This document shows, in pieces, positions 56,135 to 64,000 of a stretch of 64,000 nucleotides of DNA. Every line of letters starts with the position of its first letter. Position 1 is the stretch's first letter. Position numbers and translations under genes: made by a program. Origin of the DNA: Bellilinea sp040754815 (GTDB taxonomy: Bacteria > Chloroflexota > Anaerolineae > Anaerolineales > Anaerolineaceae); contig JBFMBX010000003.1 in the NCBI GenBank assembly GCA_040754815.1, positions 186,001-250,000 of the forward strand, in the 5' to 3' direction. The notes below the pieces were generated by a model that was not told the DNA's origin, made no database searches, and saw only the letters and a list, made by a program, of their open reading frames with translations.

Positions 56135-57297
56135 GCGAGAATTTTACCTTTGATTTTCAAACCGCTCAACGCATCCTGTTTGGCACTGGTTCGGTGGCCA
56201 GACTTGGTTCACTGGCATTGGAATATGGTCACCGTGCCTTTTGGATTACGACCAAGCGCCGCCCATTTCATCAGATTATTGAAGAATCCTTGCTTTCTGC
56301 TGGAATTGAATTTCAAAATCTTGAAGTGCATGGCGAACCAAAAATCGGGCAGGTGGTTGAACTGGTAAAGCAAATCAAAGACAACCCGTGGGATATGATT
56401 ATCGCAACCGGCGGCGGCAGCGTCATTGATTTAGCCAAAGCGGTAGCCGCTTTATCCGTCAATCCCGGTGATCCACTGGATTATTTAGAGGTGGTGGGAA
56501 AAAACAAGCCATTGGAAGTAACCCCCCTCCCGGTGCTGGCTATTCCAACTACGGCTGGAACGGGTAGCGAAGTAACCCGTAATGCGGTTATCACCCTTCC
56601 GCAGCATGGAATCAAAGTCAGTTTACGCAGCCCCAAAATGCTGCCTGTTCTGGCGCTGGTTGACCCGGCACTTACAGTGGATTTACCACCCGAAGTTACC
56701 GCCAGCACCGGCATGGATGCCCTGACGCAAGTGATCGAACCGTATGTTTCCAATCGTGCTAATGTGATGACGGATTTGTTTTGCGAAGGTGGAATTCGTC
56801 GTATTAGCCGTTCTATCCTGAAAGCATATCAAGCAGGGAATGATCTCGAGGCTCGTCAGGATATGGCATTTGGCAGTTTAATGGGCGGTCTGGCTCTGGC
56901 GAATGCCGGACTGGGGGCTGTTCATGGATTTGCTGCGCCAATTGGCGGTATGTTCCGGGCTCCCCATGGCGCAATTTGTGCTCGATTGTTGCCGGTGGTC
57001 TGTCGTGTGAATATTGAAGTTCTCCGACGGGAAAATCCAAAACATCCGCTATTGAAGCGCTATCAGCAGGTGGCCGCGTGGTTGACCGGCGAGGAAACGG
57101 AAGATCCGATGCGGGGTGTTCAGTGGCTGGAAAACATCTGTAAAGTTCTTAACATCCCCTCTTTGCAGGCATATGGCATCCAGCGAAAAGATTTTTCGGT
57201 GATCGCGGAAGCCGCGCGGCGGGCCAGTAGTATGAAAGCCAATCCGGTTGAATTGGATGATAAAGATTTAATCAGAGTTTTGGAAATGGCTTATTAA
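56128..57297 (+). CDS. Iron-containing alcohol dehydrogenase family protein
   Basis: A 389-residue Fe-ADH-type oxidoreductase. The NAD site is ATGGGSVIDLAKAVA and ATPTTAGTGSE-like AIPTTAGTGSEVTRNAV. Metal-site residues map to Asp197, Gln201, His266 and His280; the classical second ligand (FucO His200 position) is replaced by Gln in DALTQVIEPYVS. Such a Gln occurs in a subgroup. It may reduce aldehydes, or act as a maleylacetate-reductase-like enzyme. GTG start overlapping the ABM gene by seven bases. It converges with DegV with a 4-bp overlap. Confidence 0.88.
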   Translation: MVGENFTFDFQTAQRILFGTGSVARLGSLALEYGHRAFWITTKRRPFHQIIEESLLSAGIEFQNLEVHGEPKIGQVVELVKQIKDNPWDMIIATGGGSVIDLAKAVAALSVNPGDPLDYLEVVGKNKPLEVTPLPVLAIPTTAGTGSEVTRNAVITLPQHGIKVSLRSPKMLPVLALVDPALTVDLPPEVTASTGMDALTQVIEPYVSNRANVMTDLFCEGGIRRISRSILKAYQAGNDLEARQDMAFGSLMGGLALANAGLGAVHGFAAPIGGMFRAPHGAICARLLPVVCRVNIEVLRRENPKHPLLKRYQQVAAWLTGEETEDPMRGVQWLENICKVLNIPSLQAYGIQRKDFSVIAEAARRASSMKANPVELDDKDLIRVLEMAY

Positions 57298-58148
57298 CCG
57301 ATTGGATTCGCTTCCACAAAGTAACTGACGCCAATCACACCCGGGCCGGCATGAACCAGAATTGCGGGCGGCAGATCGTATATTTTTACGGTTGAGAGGC
57401 CGAGGTGAGTTTTGAATTCTTCAGCGAGGGCTTGCGCTTCATCTTGAGCATCACCGTGCATGATGGTCAATAAGGCACCATCATGGTGAGGGCAGTCGGA
57501 GTAGACCAATTCTTTCAAGCGAGCCATTGCGCGACGTTTGGTGCGCTGGCTTTCAACGGGTTCGGTGCGTCCATTTTTGAATTGTAAAATGGGTTTAACT
57601 TGAAGCAGACTGCCAACCAGCATCTTTGCGCCACCGATTCGACCACCTTTGTACAGATATTCCAGTGTATCAACAACAAAATAGACCCGCTCACGTTGAC
57701 TCAGATCGCGAACCCGTTGAATGATTGTATCTGGATCTACACCTTCTTTTGCCCAGCGGTGAGCTTCCAAAACAATCGAAGCCAGACCGGAGCCGATGGT
57801 GCGCGTATCCACGATGCGAATATCCCGCCCCGGAAACTCGGCTGCAGCCACTTCTGCACTGCGGAATGTGCCGGAGACATCCGAGGAGGGGGTAAGCACA
57901 ATTACAGTATTGCCGTTTTGGGTATATTTGTCATATACAGGATGATACAAAGCGGGTGGTGGAGCAGCTGTTTTTGGCAAGATGGCCGATTCCTTCAATC
58001 TTTTCAGGAAGGTTTTACTGTCCATCTCGGTATCATCGCGGTAAGTCTCATTACCGAAGACGATGATTTGAGGAATATAGGGGATGCCCAATTCCTGAGC
58101 CTGAGGAACGGGGATGCTGGAGGTTGTATCGGCAACAATCGTAACCAT
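57294..58148 (-). CDS. DegV-family fatty-acid-binding protein
   Basis: A 284-residue DegV protein. IVADTTSSIPVPQAQELGIPYIPQIIVFGNETYRDDTEM is the N-terminal signature and TPSSDVSGTFRSAEVAA the conserved lipid-site segment; RVYFVVDTLEYLYKGGRIGGAKM is also typical. The family (FakB) binds a fatty acid so that FakA can phosphorylate it. No FakA gene is in this window. ATG 58148 is chosen because AAAGG lies eight bases upstream; the longer frame would add a hydrophobic tail into the intergenic region. Confidence 0.9.
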   Translation of the reverse strand: MVTIVADTTSSIPVPQAQELGIPYIPQIIVFGNETYRDDTEMDSKTFLKRLKESAILPKTAAPPPALYHPVYDKYTQNGNTVIVLTPSSDVSGTFRSAEVAAAEFPGRDIRIVDTRTIGSGLASIVLEAHRWAKEGVDPDTIIQRVRDLSQRERVYFVVDTLEYLYKGGRIGGAKMLVGSLLQVKPILQFKNGRTEPVESQRTKRRAMARLKELVYSDCPHHDGALLTIMHGDAQDEAQALAEEFKTHLGLSTVKIYDLPPAILVHAGPGVIGVSYFVEANPIG

Positions 58149-58181
58149 GATGAAACCTTTCTGTTTGAGAGCGGATAATAA

Positions 58182-58213
58182 CAAAAATAGCATCACAACA
58201 TTGTGATGCTATT
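58182..58213 (-). terminator. Terminator after the nitroreductase gene
   Basis: A perfect 13-bp stem, AATAGCATCACAA (58186-58198) with TTGTGATGCTATT (58201-58213), and loop CA. On the minus strand it is followed by TTTGTTATT. It lies 23 bases past the nitroreductase stop codon, before DegV. Confidence 0.9.
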
Positions 58214-58235
58214 ATACAACGAATAAGCAGGCTCA

Positions 58236-58871
58236 TTAATCCTCGGATAATGGCACTTGCCAGCCACCACGAAAAGCAAACTGGTCTATGGTTTTTCGAT
58301 TCCGCGGTTGGTTTTCTTTCTCAATAATTTCATCCGGTAAATCCTCAATATTTCCAGGATAGCCAACGGCAATCATTAAGCGTGGGGTGTAGCCGGCGGG
58401 AATATTGAACAATCGCCGGGCTTTTTCAGCATCAAAACCGGCCATTGGACGACAGTTCAAACCCATGGCAGTGGCCTGCAGTAATAAATTCTGGTTTGCC
58501 ATTCCCAGATCGTGAAGGGCTTTGGTGTTTTCTACACCATCGGGTCGAATATCCTGAGTGATCGCCAGCAGGAGCAAAGGAGCACGATTTGCCCAGATTT
58601 GATTACCGGGATTGAGACAGGAGCGAGCTTTCTCCAGTTGTTCAGGGTTGGTCGGTTCGAATACCAGATATACCCATGGTTGGCGGTTGCTGCTGGAAGG
58701 TGCCGAGCGGGCTGCTTCAAGCAACAAAGCGATTTGCTGCCAGGTCAAGGTTCTTTCAGGGTCGTAAACCCTTGAAGATCGTCTTGACCGGATTAAGGGA
58801 TGAACATCCGGATGCGGAAATTCGATGTGGAGCAGGGCGTGGAGATCCTTTTCTTTCTCTTTGATGTTCAT
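58236..58871 (-). CDS. Nitroreductase-family flavoprotein
   Basis: A 211-residue FMN-dependent nitroreductase-family enzyme. RRSSRVYDPERTLTWQQIALLLEAARSAPSSSNRQPW holds the FMN phosphate site; GMANQNLLLQATAMGLNCRPMAGFDAEKARRLFNIPAGYTPRLMIAVGYPG is the second half. These enzymes use NAD(P)H to reduce nitro compounds, quinones or other acceptors. GAGGTGG lies seven bases before the ATG. No operon partner. Confidence 0.92.
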   Translation of the reverse strand: MNIKEKEKDLHALLHIEFPHPDVHPLIRSRRSSRVYDPERTLTWQQIALLLEAARSAPSSSNRQPWVYLVFEPTNPEQLEKARSCLNPGNQIWANRAPLLLLAITQDIRPDGVENTKALHDLGMANQNLLLQATAMGLNCRPMAGFDAEKARRLFNIPAGYTPRLMIAVGYPGNIEDLPDEIIEKENQPRNRKTIDQFAFRGGWQVPLSED

Positions 58872-58954
58872 GTTCTAACCACCTCGCTGTATTTACAAAT
58901 TTTCACTGTATACTTTTTATTTTAATACGCTAGTTGTACAATTTAAGGCATCTG

Positions 58955-58960
58955 TATAAT
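58955..58960 (+). promoter_or_regulatory. -10 element upstream of zwf
   Basis: A perfect TATAAT 31 bases before the ATG at 58992, with TTGTAC (58934-58939) 15 bases upstream as a poorly spaced -35. Confidence 0.5.
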
Positions 58961-58991
58961 GCTCAAGGTCAATTTATAAGGGATTCATTTT

Positions 58992-60491
58992 ATGAATATA
59001 AATTCAGAGATTAAAACATCTTCACTGGCATTGGTGATCTTTGGTGTGACCGGCGATTTGACCCGTAGAAAATTGATGCCTGCTTTATACGAATTGAAAA
59101 AAGTTAATAAGTTACCGGACACAATTCATATTATCGGTTTCGCGCGCCGGGACTGGAACGATGAGATTCTACGGGAAAAACTAAAAACCGGCATAGAAGA
59201 ATATGCCCGAATTAAGCCCGTTGATGAAAGCATTATTGACCAGTTATTGCTCAAAACCCATTATGTACAATCTACTTTTAGCGATGAAACTGGCTATAAA
59301 AAATTAGGAAGATTGATCGAAGCCAATAAAATCCAGAATGTGATGTTTTACCTTGCCACACCGCCAGAGGAATACCTTGTTATTGTTGAAAATCTGGGAA
59401 AGAGTGGTCTGAACAAGAATAAACACGGCTGGACAAGGATTGTGATAGAAAAACCATATGGACGCGATATCGAATCCGCCACAGTGTTGGAACAGGCGGT
59501 TCATCGGGTTTTCTCTGAAAAACAGGTTTATCGTATAGATCATTATCTTGGCAAAGAAACCGTTCAAAATATTTTGGTATTTCGCTTTGCCAATGCAATC
59601 TTTGAACCATTGTGGGATCGCCGTTATGTGGATCATGTGCAGATAACCGTTTCTGAAACCGTTGGGGTTGGCACACGGGCCGGATATTACGATAAATCGG
59701 GTGTGATTCGGGATATGTTCCAGAATCATTTGCTTCAACTGGTAACGTTAACTGCGATGGAAGCACCGGTTGGTTTCAACGCCGATGCTGTGCGGGATGA
59801 AAAAGTAAAGGTTTTGAAGGCATTAAGACCCTTAAAAGGAAAAGATGCCATTATGAATACCTACCGTGCTCAATATGTTTCCGGAACGATTGATGGAAAA
59901 CGTGTGCCGGGGTATAAAGATGAAGCGGGGGTGCCGGCCGATTCTGTCACAGAAACCTTACTGGCAGCACGATTATATATTGACAATTGGCGTTGGGCCG
60001 GCGTTCCTTTTTATGTTCGGTCAGGGAAAAGACTTCCCAGTCGGATTACCGAGATTGTCATACGTTTCCGGCAGGCTCCACTATCACTTTTCGACTGGCA
60101 CAATCTTGCCGGCGATGCTCCAAATACATTGATCCTTAGTCTGCAACCAAATGAAGGAATAAGGCTGGAATTCGGGGCCAAAGCACCCGGTCCAATCAAT
60201 CAGATTTCACCGGTGAAGATGGAATTCAATTATCAGGAAACGTTCGGCATCGAACCACCGGAGGCCTACGAGCGATTATTGTTGGATTGTATTCAAGGAG
60301 ATGCAACTTTATTTACCCGTTCGGATGAAGTGCTGAGTCAGTGGGCGTTTACTTCCAATATTCTGGAAGCCTGGGAACAAAACCCGGTGCGGAATCTGCC
60401 AGTTTATGAAGCCGGCACGTGGGGGCCCCCCGGAATTGACGATTTTATCCAGCAAGACGGCCGGACGTGGCGTAACCCCGCTTTGGATTGA
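58992..60491 (+). CDS. zwf: Glucose-6-phosphate 1-dehydrogenase
   Basis: A 499-residue G6PD, the first enzyme of the oxidative pentose phosphate pathway. The nucleotide site is ALVIFGVTGDLTRRKLMPALYEL; RIVIEKPYGRD and the active-site RIDHYLGKETVQN with His184 are intact; the C-terminal region with KSGVIRDMFQNHLLQLV is typical. ATG start. The stop is one base from the end of the convergent zinc-ribbon gene. No gnd or pgl gene follows, so the pathway is completed elsewhere. Confidence 0.96.
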   Translation: MNINSEIKTSSLALVIFGVTGDLTRRKLMPALYELKKVNKLPDTIHIIGFARRDWNDEILREKLKTGIEEYARIKPVDESIIDQLLLKTHYVQSTFSDETGYKKLGRLIEANKIQNVMFYLATPPEEYLVIVENLGKSGLNKNKHGWTRIVIEKPYGRDIESATVLEQAVHRVFSEKQVYRIDHYLGKETVQNILVFRFANAIFEPLWDRRYVDHVQITVSETVGVGTRAGYYDKSGVIRDMFQNHLLQLVTLTAMEAPVGFNADAVRDEKVKVLKALRPLKGKDAIMNTYRAQYVSGTIDGKRVPGYKDEAGVPADSVTETLLAARLYIDNWRWAGVPFYVRSGKRLPSRITEIVIRFRQAPLSLFDWHNLAGDAPNTLILSLQPNEGIRLEFGAKAPGPINQISPVKMEFNYQETFGIEPPEAYERLLLDCIQGDATLFTRSDEVLSQWAFTSNILEAWEQNPVRNLPVYEAGTWGPPGIDDFIQQDGRTWRNPALD

Positions 60492-60492
60492 C

Positions 60493-61110
60493 TTAAGTTG
60501 GTTGCCCGCAGTTGGGGCACTTATGTTCGTTGGCTTTCAGAACAAAGCCGCAAAAGCGACAATTTTTGGGTTGGATATCACCCAAAGGCGCTCCGCAAGC
60601 AATGCAATGAGCCTCTCCAACGGGGTTGGGGGTGTTGCAGTATTCACACACCAAACGACGCAGCCTTTCGCTCAACTCTCGGGTGCTATTGAGCGACCTC
60701 GCAGTTTGCTCAATTACCTGCCAGATTTCGTCAATCAGTTGGATCGATTCCAGATCTTGAACCAGGTCATCAATTCTGTGTATTAAATTCAGAGGATTCT
60801 TTAATGCAAATAGTGCAGTTTTTCCTAAACTTGCCGCCACACCCAGCCAGTTTTGTCTGCCTATTTGGACAAGAACGCCGTCCTCATGAGATTGAATGGA
60901 TACTGAAATTGCCGTTTGTCCACCTGAAACAGCATTGGGGCGTGTGCCAATCTGGACGATGATTCTTTTTCCGCTACCTATTTGTTGGGCCCGGTAATTT
61001 CCGCGATTAAATGCCGCGTACAGACTTTGGGCAACGTCTTCAGGCGTGATAGTGCCATGATAGATTCTCTGCAATCCTTCAGATGGGTTATAATCGGGAG
61101 TTAGATTCAT
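60493..61110 (-). CDS. Protein with C-terminal double zinc ribbon
   Basis: A 205-residue protein. The N-terminal half forms an alpha-beta region (EDVAQSLYAAFNRGNYRAQQIGSGKRIIVQIGTR and QTAISVSIQSHEDGVLVQIGRQNW), the middle is helical, and the C-terminal 60 residues hold two zinc ribbons: CEYCNTPNPVGEAHCIACG and CRFCGFVLKANEHKCPNCG. No enzyme motif. The ATG at 61110 overlaps by two bases with the longest ATG of the SH3 gene on the other strand (CATG), so the longer upstream extension is not used. Function unknown. Confidence 0.78.
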   Translation of the reverse strand: MNLTPDYNPSEGLQRIYHGTITPEDVAQSLYAAFNRGNYRAQQIGSGKRIIVQIGTRPNAVSGGQTAISVSIQSHEDGVLVQIGRQNWLGVAASLGKTALFALKNPLNLIHRIDDLVQDLESIQLIDEIWQVIEQTARSLNSTRELSERLRRLVCEYCNTPNPVGEAHCIACGAPLGDIQPKNCRFCGFVLKANEHKCPNCGQPT

Positions 61111-61138
61111 GGAATGGTTATCTTTATCAGGTGGTAAT

Positions 61139-61762
61139 ATGCGTTTGGAAAGAAAACGTTGGTTAATATCATTGATTATTATAACGATAATTATGCCTTG
61201 GGGGTTGCTTATCACCAATGATAGTTCGGTTTTGGCGCAAATTCCTACGGTGGACATTCCCACAGTTACAGGTACCCCAAGTGGTCCTATCGTTTCGGTA
61301 AGGCCCGGCTCGAATGAGCCATCCATAAATGTGCGCAGTGGACCGAATGCGCTCTACCCGCGTGTTGGGGTGCTGTTGATTGGACAAACGGCGGTGGCTA
61401 AAGGTAAATCACCCGGGGGAGAGTGGATTTTGATTGAATATCCCGGTGCGCCGGGAAATGTGGGTTGGGTTTACAGTCCGTTTGTCAATATCACACCCGG
61501 CGAACTGCCCATTGTGGAGCCGCCGCCGACCCCAACGAGGGATATGACGGCGACCATTGACCCGACTCTGGCTGCTCAATTTATTGTAACGGTTGCACCA
61601 ACCCGTTTACCCACTTTTACACCACCGCCACCGCTGGTTATTCCCACTTTTCAAAACCCATCGAACACCGTTGTTCCGGGTGTACCGATGGGGCTGATCA
61701 TTGTGGTGTTGTTCACGATTGGGATTCTGCTGGGCATTTTCTCTTTCGTTCAGCGCCGCTAA
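61139..61762 (+). CDS. Membrane-anchored bacterial SH3-domain protein
   Basis: A 207-residue exported protein. An N-terminal signal/anchor (WLISLIIITIIMPWGLLI), then a bacterial SH3 domain (PSINVRSGPNALYPRVGVLLIGQTAVAKGKSPGGEWILIEYPGAPGNVGWVYSPFV), a Pro/Thr-rich linker and a C-terminal transmembrane helix (GLIIVVLFTIGILLGIFSF) ending RR. SH3b domains often bind cell-wall or peptide ligands. ATG 61139 has AGGTGG before it; an upstream in-frame ATG at 61109 overlaps the divergent gene's start. Function unknown. Confidence 0.85.
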   Translation: MRLERKRWLISLIIITIIMPWGLLITNDSSVLAQIPTVDIPTVTGTPSGPIVSVRPGSNEPSINVRSGPNALYPRVGVLLIGQTAVAKGKSPGGEWILIEYPGAPGNVGWVYSPFVNITPGELPIVEPPPTPTRDMTATIDPTLAAQFIVTVAPTRLPTFTPPPPLVIPTFQNPSNTVVPGVPMGLIIVVLFTIGILLGIFSFVQRR

Positions 61763-62415
61763 TGGTTGAAAAAGTAATTCAATTCTCGAAAACAAGCAGA
61801 ACTAATGCGATGACCCACCGGCGATTCGCAAAATTTTACTTTAGCTCCGGCTTTATGGAGAAATTCCACCAATTCATAGGCTCGTTGGATGGAAACAATG
61901 TCATCCTGAGAACCATGGGCAATAAAAAAAGAAATGTCTTTTAAGGATGGAGACGGTTGGTATTTTTCGGGTAAATAGGGCATAAAGCCGGATAAAACGG
62001 CAACTTTTTGAACCTCTTCAGGATATAGAAGAGAATATGCCAATGAAAGAGCGGCACCCTGACTGAATCCCATCAGGTTGATTGACTTATTTTTGACAAG
62101 ATACTCTTGTTGAATTTGGTGAACCAGCCGGCGCAATGCCTGTGCTGGCTCAATGAATGCGTGTAATGTGGCTTCTCTGCCCGGCCGATGACCGATCCAG
62201 CCATAGCCGCCTTCGGGTGCTGGTATGATTCCTCGAGGGGCGATGATGAGAAAATTCGGTGATATATCCCGTTGAAAAATTTGCATGGAGTTTTCATCCC
62301 CTGTCCAACCATGGATCATCAGGAGAATTTGAGATTCTGATGGACTTGCAGAAGAGCGGATGCGAAGTATCCATTGCTGGTAGAGGATTACCCGGCTTTC
62401 AGCGGTTTCGTTCAT
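61759..62415 (-). CDS. Alpha/beta-hydrolase (carboxylesterase/phospholipase type)
   Basis: A 218-residue alpha/beta-hydrolase of the YpfH/phospholipase-carboxylesterase family. The nucleophile is in MGFSQGAALSLAYSLLYPEEV; the acid is in AHGSQDDIVS, and the histidine in GHRIS. HGWTGDENSM supplies the oxyanion-hole region. ATG 62415 is preferred to upstream TTG 62424; it overlaps the end of the small membrane gene by 17 bases, consistent with an operon. Substrate unknown. Confidence 0.88.
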   Translation of the reverse strand: MNETAESRVILYQQWILRIRSSASPSESQILLMIHGWTGDENSMQIFQRDISPNFLIIAPRGIIPAPEGGYGWIGHRPGREATLHAFIEPAQALRRLVHQIQQEYLVKNKSINLMGFSQGAALSLAYSLLYPEEVQKVAVLSGFMPYLPEKYQPSPSLKDISFFIAHGSQDDIVSIQRAYELVEFLHKAGAKVKFCESPVGHRISSACFRELNYFFNH

Positions 62416-62626
62416 GTTCAACAACCCACTCTATTAGAAATAAGATGGTGATGATTAAAACAATGGGGGTTAATCCGGCAATAAAACAAAGCAGCCCCAT
62501 TGCCAGAGCGCCTGCTCCATAGAAATTCAGAATCAGCCCGCCCCCAACCAGAAGTGTTAATAATAGGGCTCCAAGGATCAACCGAGTAGTGGTTTGTCGG
62601 GCATACCGACGAAGATCTCTGGTCAT
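62399..62626 (-). CDS. Small two-helix membrane protein
   Basis: A 75-residue protein with a basic N-terminus (MTRDLRRYARQTTTR) and two hydrophobic segments (LILGALLLTLLVGGGLILNFYG and LLCFIAGLTPIVLIITILFLIEWVV). It lies between the patatin gene and the hydrolase gene in one minus-strand run and overlaps the hydrolase start. No family is recognised. Confidence 0.7.
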   Translation of the reverse strand: MTRDLRRYARQTTTRLILGALLLTLLVGGGLILNFYGAGALAMGLLCFIAGLTPIVLIITILFLIEWVVEHERNR

Positions 62627-62644
62627 TGATAAAGGGAAGTATAG

Positions 62645-63559
62645 TTATTCTTCATCCAATAATTTACCGGGTGGCTCCGCGGCACGAAAACGACGGACAA
62701 TCTTATAATACCAGGCCATTGCTTCATGAATGCGAGGCAAAGCTTCATCTACGCTTTGTTCGCCGGCATCGAGTAATTCTTGAGGATTTACCCGATCCAG
62801 CGGTGCGATATGATGGACTTCGGGACGAATGATGACATCGGGCTTTTCTACCTGTAACCGCAGTTCGGTGACCATTCGACTGGTGATGTCCATTGAATTG
62901 ACAAATATGCGCAGAGATTGCGCGAAGCGGGAATGGGTAATTTGTTCCAGTATTGGGCGGGGAAGTGGCGGCTCAATTGGCACACCCAGTTCGGGCATTT
63001 CACGCCATTCCTCGGGAACGGGAGAAAGACAGACCGCAACAATGGGCAGATGAGGGGCCAGCCAGCGGGCTACAGCAACGGGGACGGGGTCCAGCACACC
63101 GCCATCAACTAATTCCATCTCGTCCATGATGACGGCTGGAAAAACGCCCGGTATCGCCACGGTTGCCAGAACTGCCCGGATAACATTTCCCTTGTTGAGG
63201 ATAATTTCCTGTTTTGAGCGAATGTCAACTGCGGTGAGCGCAAGAGGAATATTTAAATCGGAAAAATTTTTCCCTTCAAGGTAAGTATTGAGAAAATTGA
63301 CCAAACCAGCCAGACCAAGCAAAGAAGGTGGATCGTTAGGTTGACGGGAAAAGAATTTTTTCTGGTTGACCATGGTTAATTCGGAAGTAATCCGGTCAAG
63401 ATTTATCCCGGCAGCATAAACAGCTCCCACAATACCACCGGCACTGGTCCCGGCAATGGCGCGAATTTTAAATCCTTCCTTTTCCAATCTTCGAATAACG
63501 CCGATGTGGGCGATACCTTTTACTCCACCGCCGCCCAAAGCCAGGGCAATATCTGTCAT
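62645..63559 (-). CDS. Patatin-like phospholipase
   Basis: A 304-residue cytoplasmic patatin-like lipid acyl hydrolase. The oxyanion loop is LALGGGGVKGIAHIG, the nucleophile serine is in GTSAGG and the catalytic aspartate in DGGVLDPVPV, so the Ser-Asp dyad is intact. ATG 63559 has GGAGGTGG upstream; the earlier in-frame ATG is not needed. First gene after the class V aminotransferase on the same strand. It probably cleaves phospholipid or lysophospholipid, but substrate is unknown. Confidence 0.92.
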   Translation of the reverse strand: MTDIALALGGGGVKGIAHIGVIRRLEKEGFKIRAIAGTSAGGIVGAVYAAGINLDRITSELTMVNQKKFFSRQPNDPPSLLGLAGLVNFLNTYLEGKNFSDLNIPLALTAVDIRSKQEIILNKGNVIRAVLATVAIPGVFPAVIMDEMELVDGGVLDPVPVAVARWLAPHLPIVAVCLSPVPEEWREMPELGVPIEPPLPRPILEQITHSRFAQSLRIFVNSMDITSRMVTELRLQVEKPDVIIRPEVHHIAPLDRVNPQELLDAGEQSVDEALPRIHEAMAWYYKIVRRFRAAEPPGKLLDEE

Positions 63560-63581
63560 TATCCACCTCCCCATCAATAAT

Positions 63582-64000
63582 TTAATCGGAGACTTGAGGA
63601 AGTATAACAGAAAGTGCCCGTTTCAAGGCCTGGATATCTGCTTCCGAGTTATAAATCTGGATGGAGAAACGGAGCAGGTTGTGGTTCCTCCAATGTGTGA
63701 CCGGAATCTCAATACGAAATTCCTCCCACAAACGCTGTTGCAATTCATCAGCTCTGATGGAAGGGGGCAAGGGCACGCTGCCCATTTGCATATACCAGTC
63801 GGGATTGTCCGGATAAAAAGCCATGTTGCCGGTCACTTCTTCGATGCATTGACGGGCATGTGAGGCCAATTGATGACAGGAAAGTCTCAATTCAGGCCAG
63901 CCCAATTGCTTTTGAAATTGAATCGCATCCGGCACGGTTAAAAAGGCAGAAATATCACGCGTACCACTCCATTCGAGATAATCAACGAATGGAGATTCGC
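63582..64000 (-). CDS. Class V aminotransferase (isopenicillin-N-epimerase-like), 3' end only
   Basis: The C-terminal about 139 residues of a class V PLP enzyme; the gene continues beyond the window. The reading frame is open to the edge and reads PFVDYLEWSGTRDISAFLTVPDAIQFQKQLGW, which matches isopenicillin-N-epimerase-like and cysteine-desulfurase-like members (W-S/T-G-T-R-D). The end has RIEIPVTHWRNHNLLRFSIQIYNSEADI, a typical small-domain closure. PLP lysine and N-terminus lie outside the window. Partial CDS. Confidence 0.85.
   Translation of the reverse strand, partial: ESPFVDYLEWSGTRDISAFLTVPDAIQFQKQLGWPELRLSCHQLASHARQCIEEVTGNMAFYPDNPDWYMQMGSVPLPPSIRADELQQRLWEEFRIEIPVTHWRNHNLLRFSIQIYNSEADIQALKRALSVILPQVSD

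Noticed and set aside
57600..58178. 192-codon plus-strand frame opposite DegV
   Set aside because: DegV is supported by signature motifs; this frame is Cys/Ile-rich without a domain.

Overview
The window looks like a chromosomal segment of a moderate-GC, free-living member of the Chloroflexota, most likely class Anaerolineae. This is inferred from gene families and architecture: a soluble TPR histidine kinase, a stand-alone sortase-like exported protein, an isopenicillin-N-epimerase-like aminotransferase, a long acidic TPR protein with a repeated WLESLAAKQG block, and a glucosylglycerate pathway. No phylogenetic marker was compared. There is no rRNA, transposase, integrase or CRISPR array. 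Genes are dense, in short operons on both strands.

Layout: 1-4.8 kb holds a Lon-substrate-domain protein, a DUF493 gene with a leaderless-looking promoter, and a minus-strand OpuC-type betaine/choline importer with a DUF427 gene. 4.9-8.9 kb holds a CASTOR/POLLUX-like channel and a TPR histidine kinase. 8.9-13.5 kb holds a cyclic-di-GMP riboswitch before a sortase-like protein, an Ogt methyltransferase, and a fur-feoB-Zn ribbon-feoA iron operon with a Fur-box-like palindrome. 13.5-20.4 kb is a sugar locus: LacI regulator, binding protein, two permeases and an amylosucrase-family GH13. 20.4-24.3 kb is peptidase T, a class V aminotransferase, a thioredoxin-like protein and an acyl-CoA dehydrogenase. 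24.5-31.2 kb is a compatible-solute operon (GT4, USP-GpgS fusion, GpgP-like phosphatase, GH13_18 phosphorylase, second GT4) followed by the remains of an SCP-2 gene.

31.6-46 kb carries exported and membrane proteins, including a subtilase behind a second cyclic-di-GMP riboswitch with an overlapping terminator, a Sua5 tRNA-modification enzyme, a nuclease, an amino-acid permease, a TauE/SafE exporter, an epimerase and an MFS transporter. 46-48 kb has tRNA-Asp, and a fluoride (crcB) riboswitch controlling two uncharacterised genes, then ndk. 48-55 kb has the acidic TPR protein, the primary sigma factor and a membrane pyrophosphatase. 55-64 kb holds a pseudouridine synthase, an ABM-domain/Fe-alcohol dehydrogenase pair, DegV, a nitroreductase, glucose-6-phosphate dehydrogenase, a zinc-ribbon protein divergent from an SH3 protein, and a minus-strand run of a hydrolase, a small membrane protein, a patatin and a class V aminotransferase cut by the window end.

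Themes: osmotic and thermal protection (betaine import plus glucosylglycerate cycle), alpha-glucoside use, iron uptake, and riboswitch control of surface or stress functions. The strongest candidates for something undescribed are the fluoride-riboswitch gene pair, the USP-GpgS fusion inside a complete glucosylglycerate synthesis/phosphorolysis operon, and the two cyclic-di-GMP switches on exported proteins.
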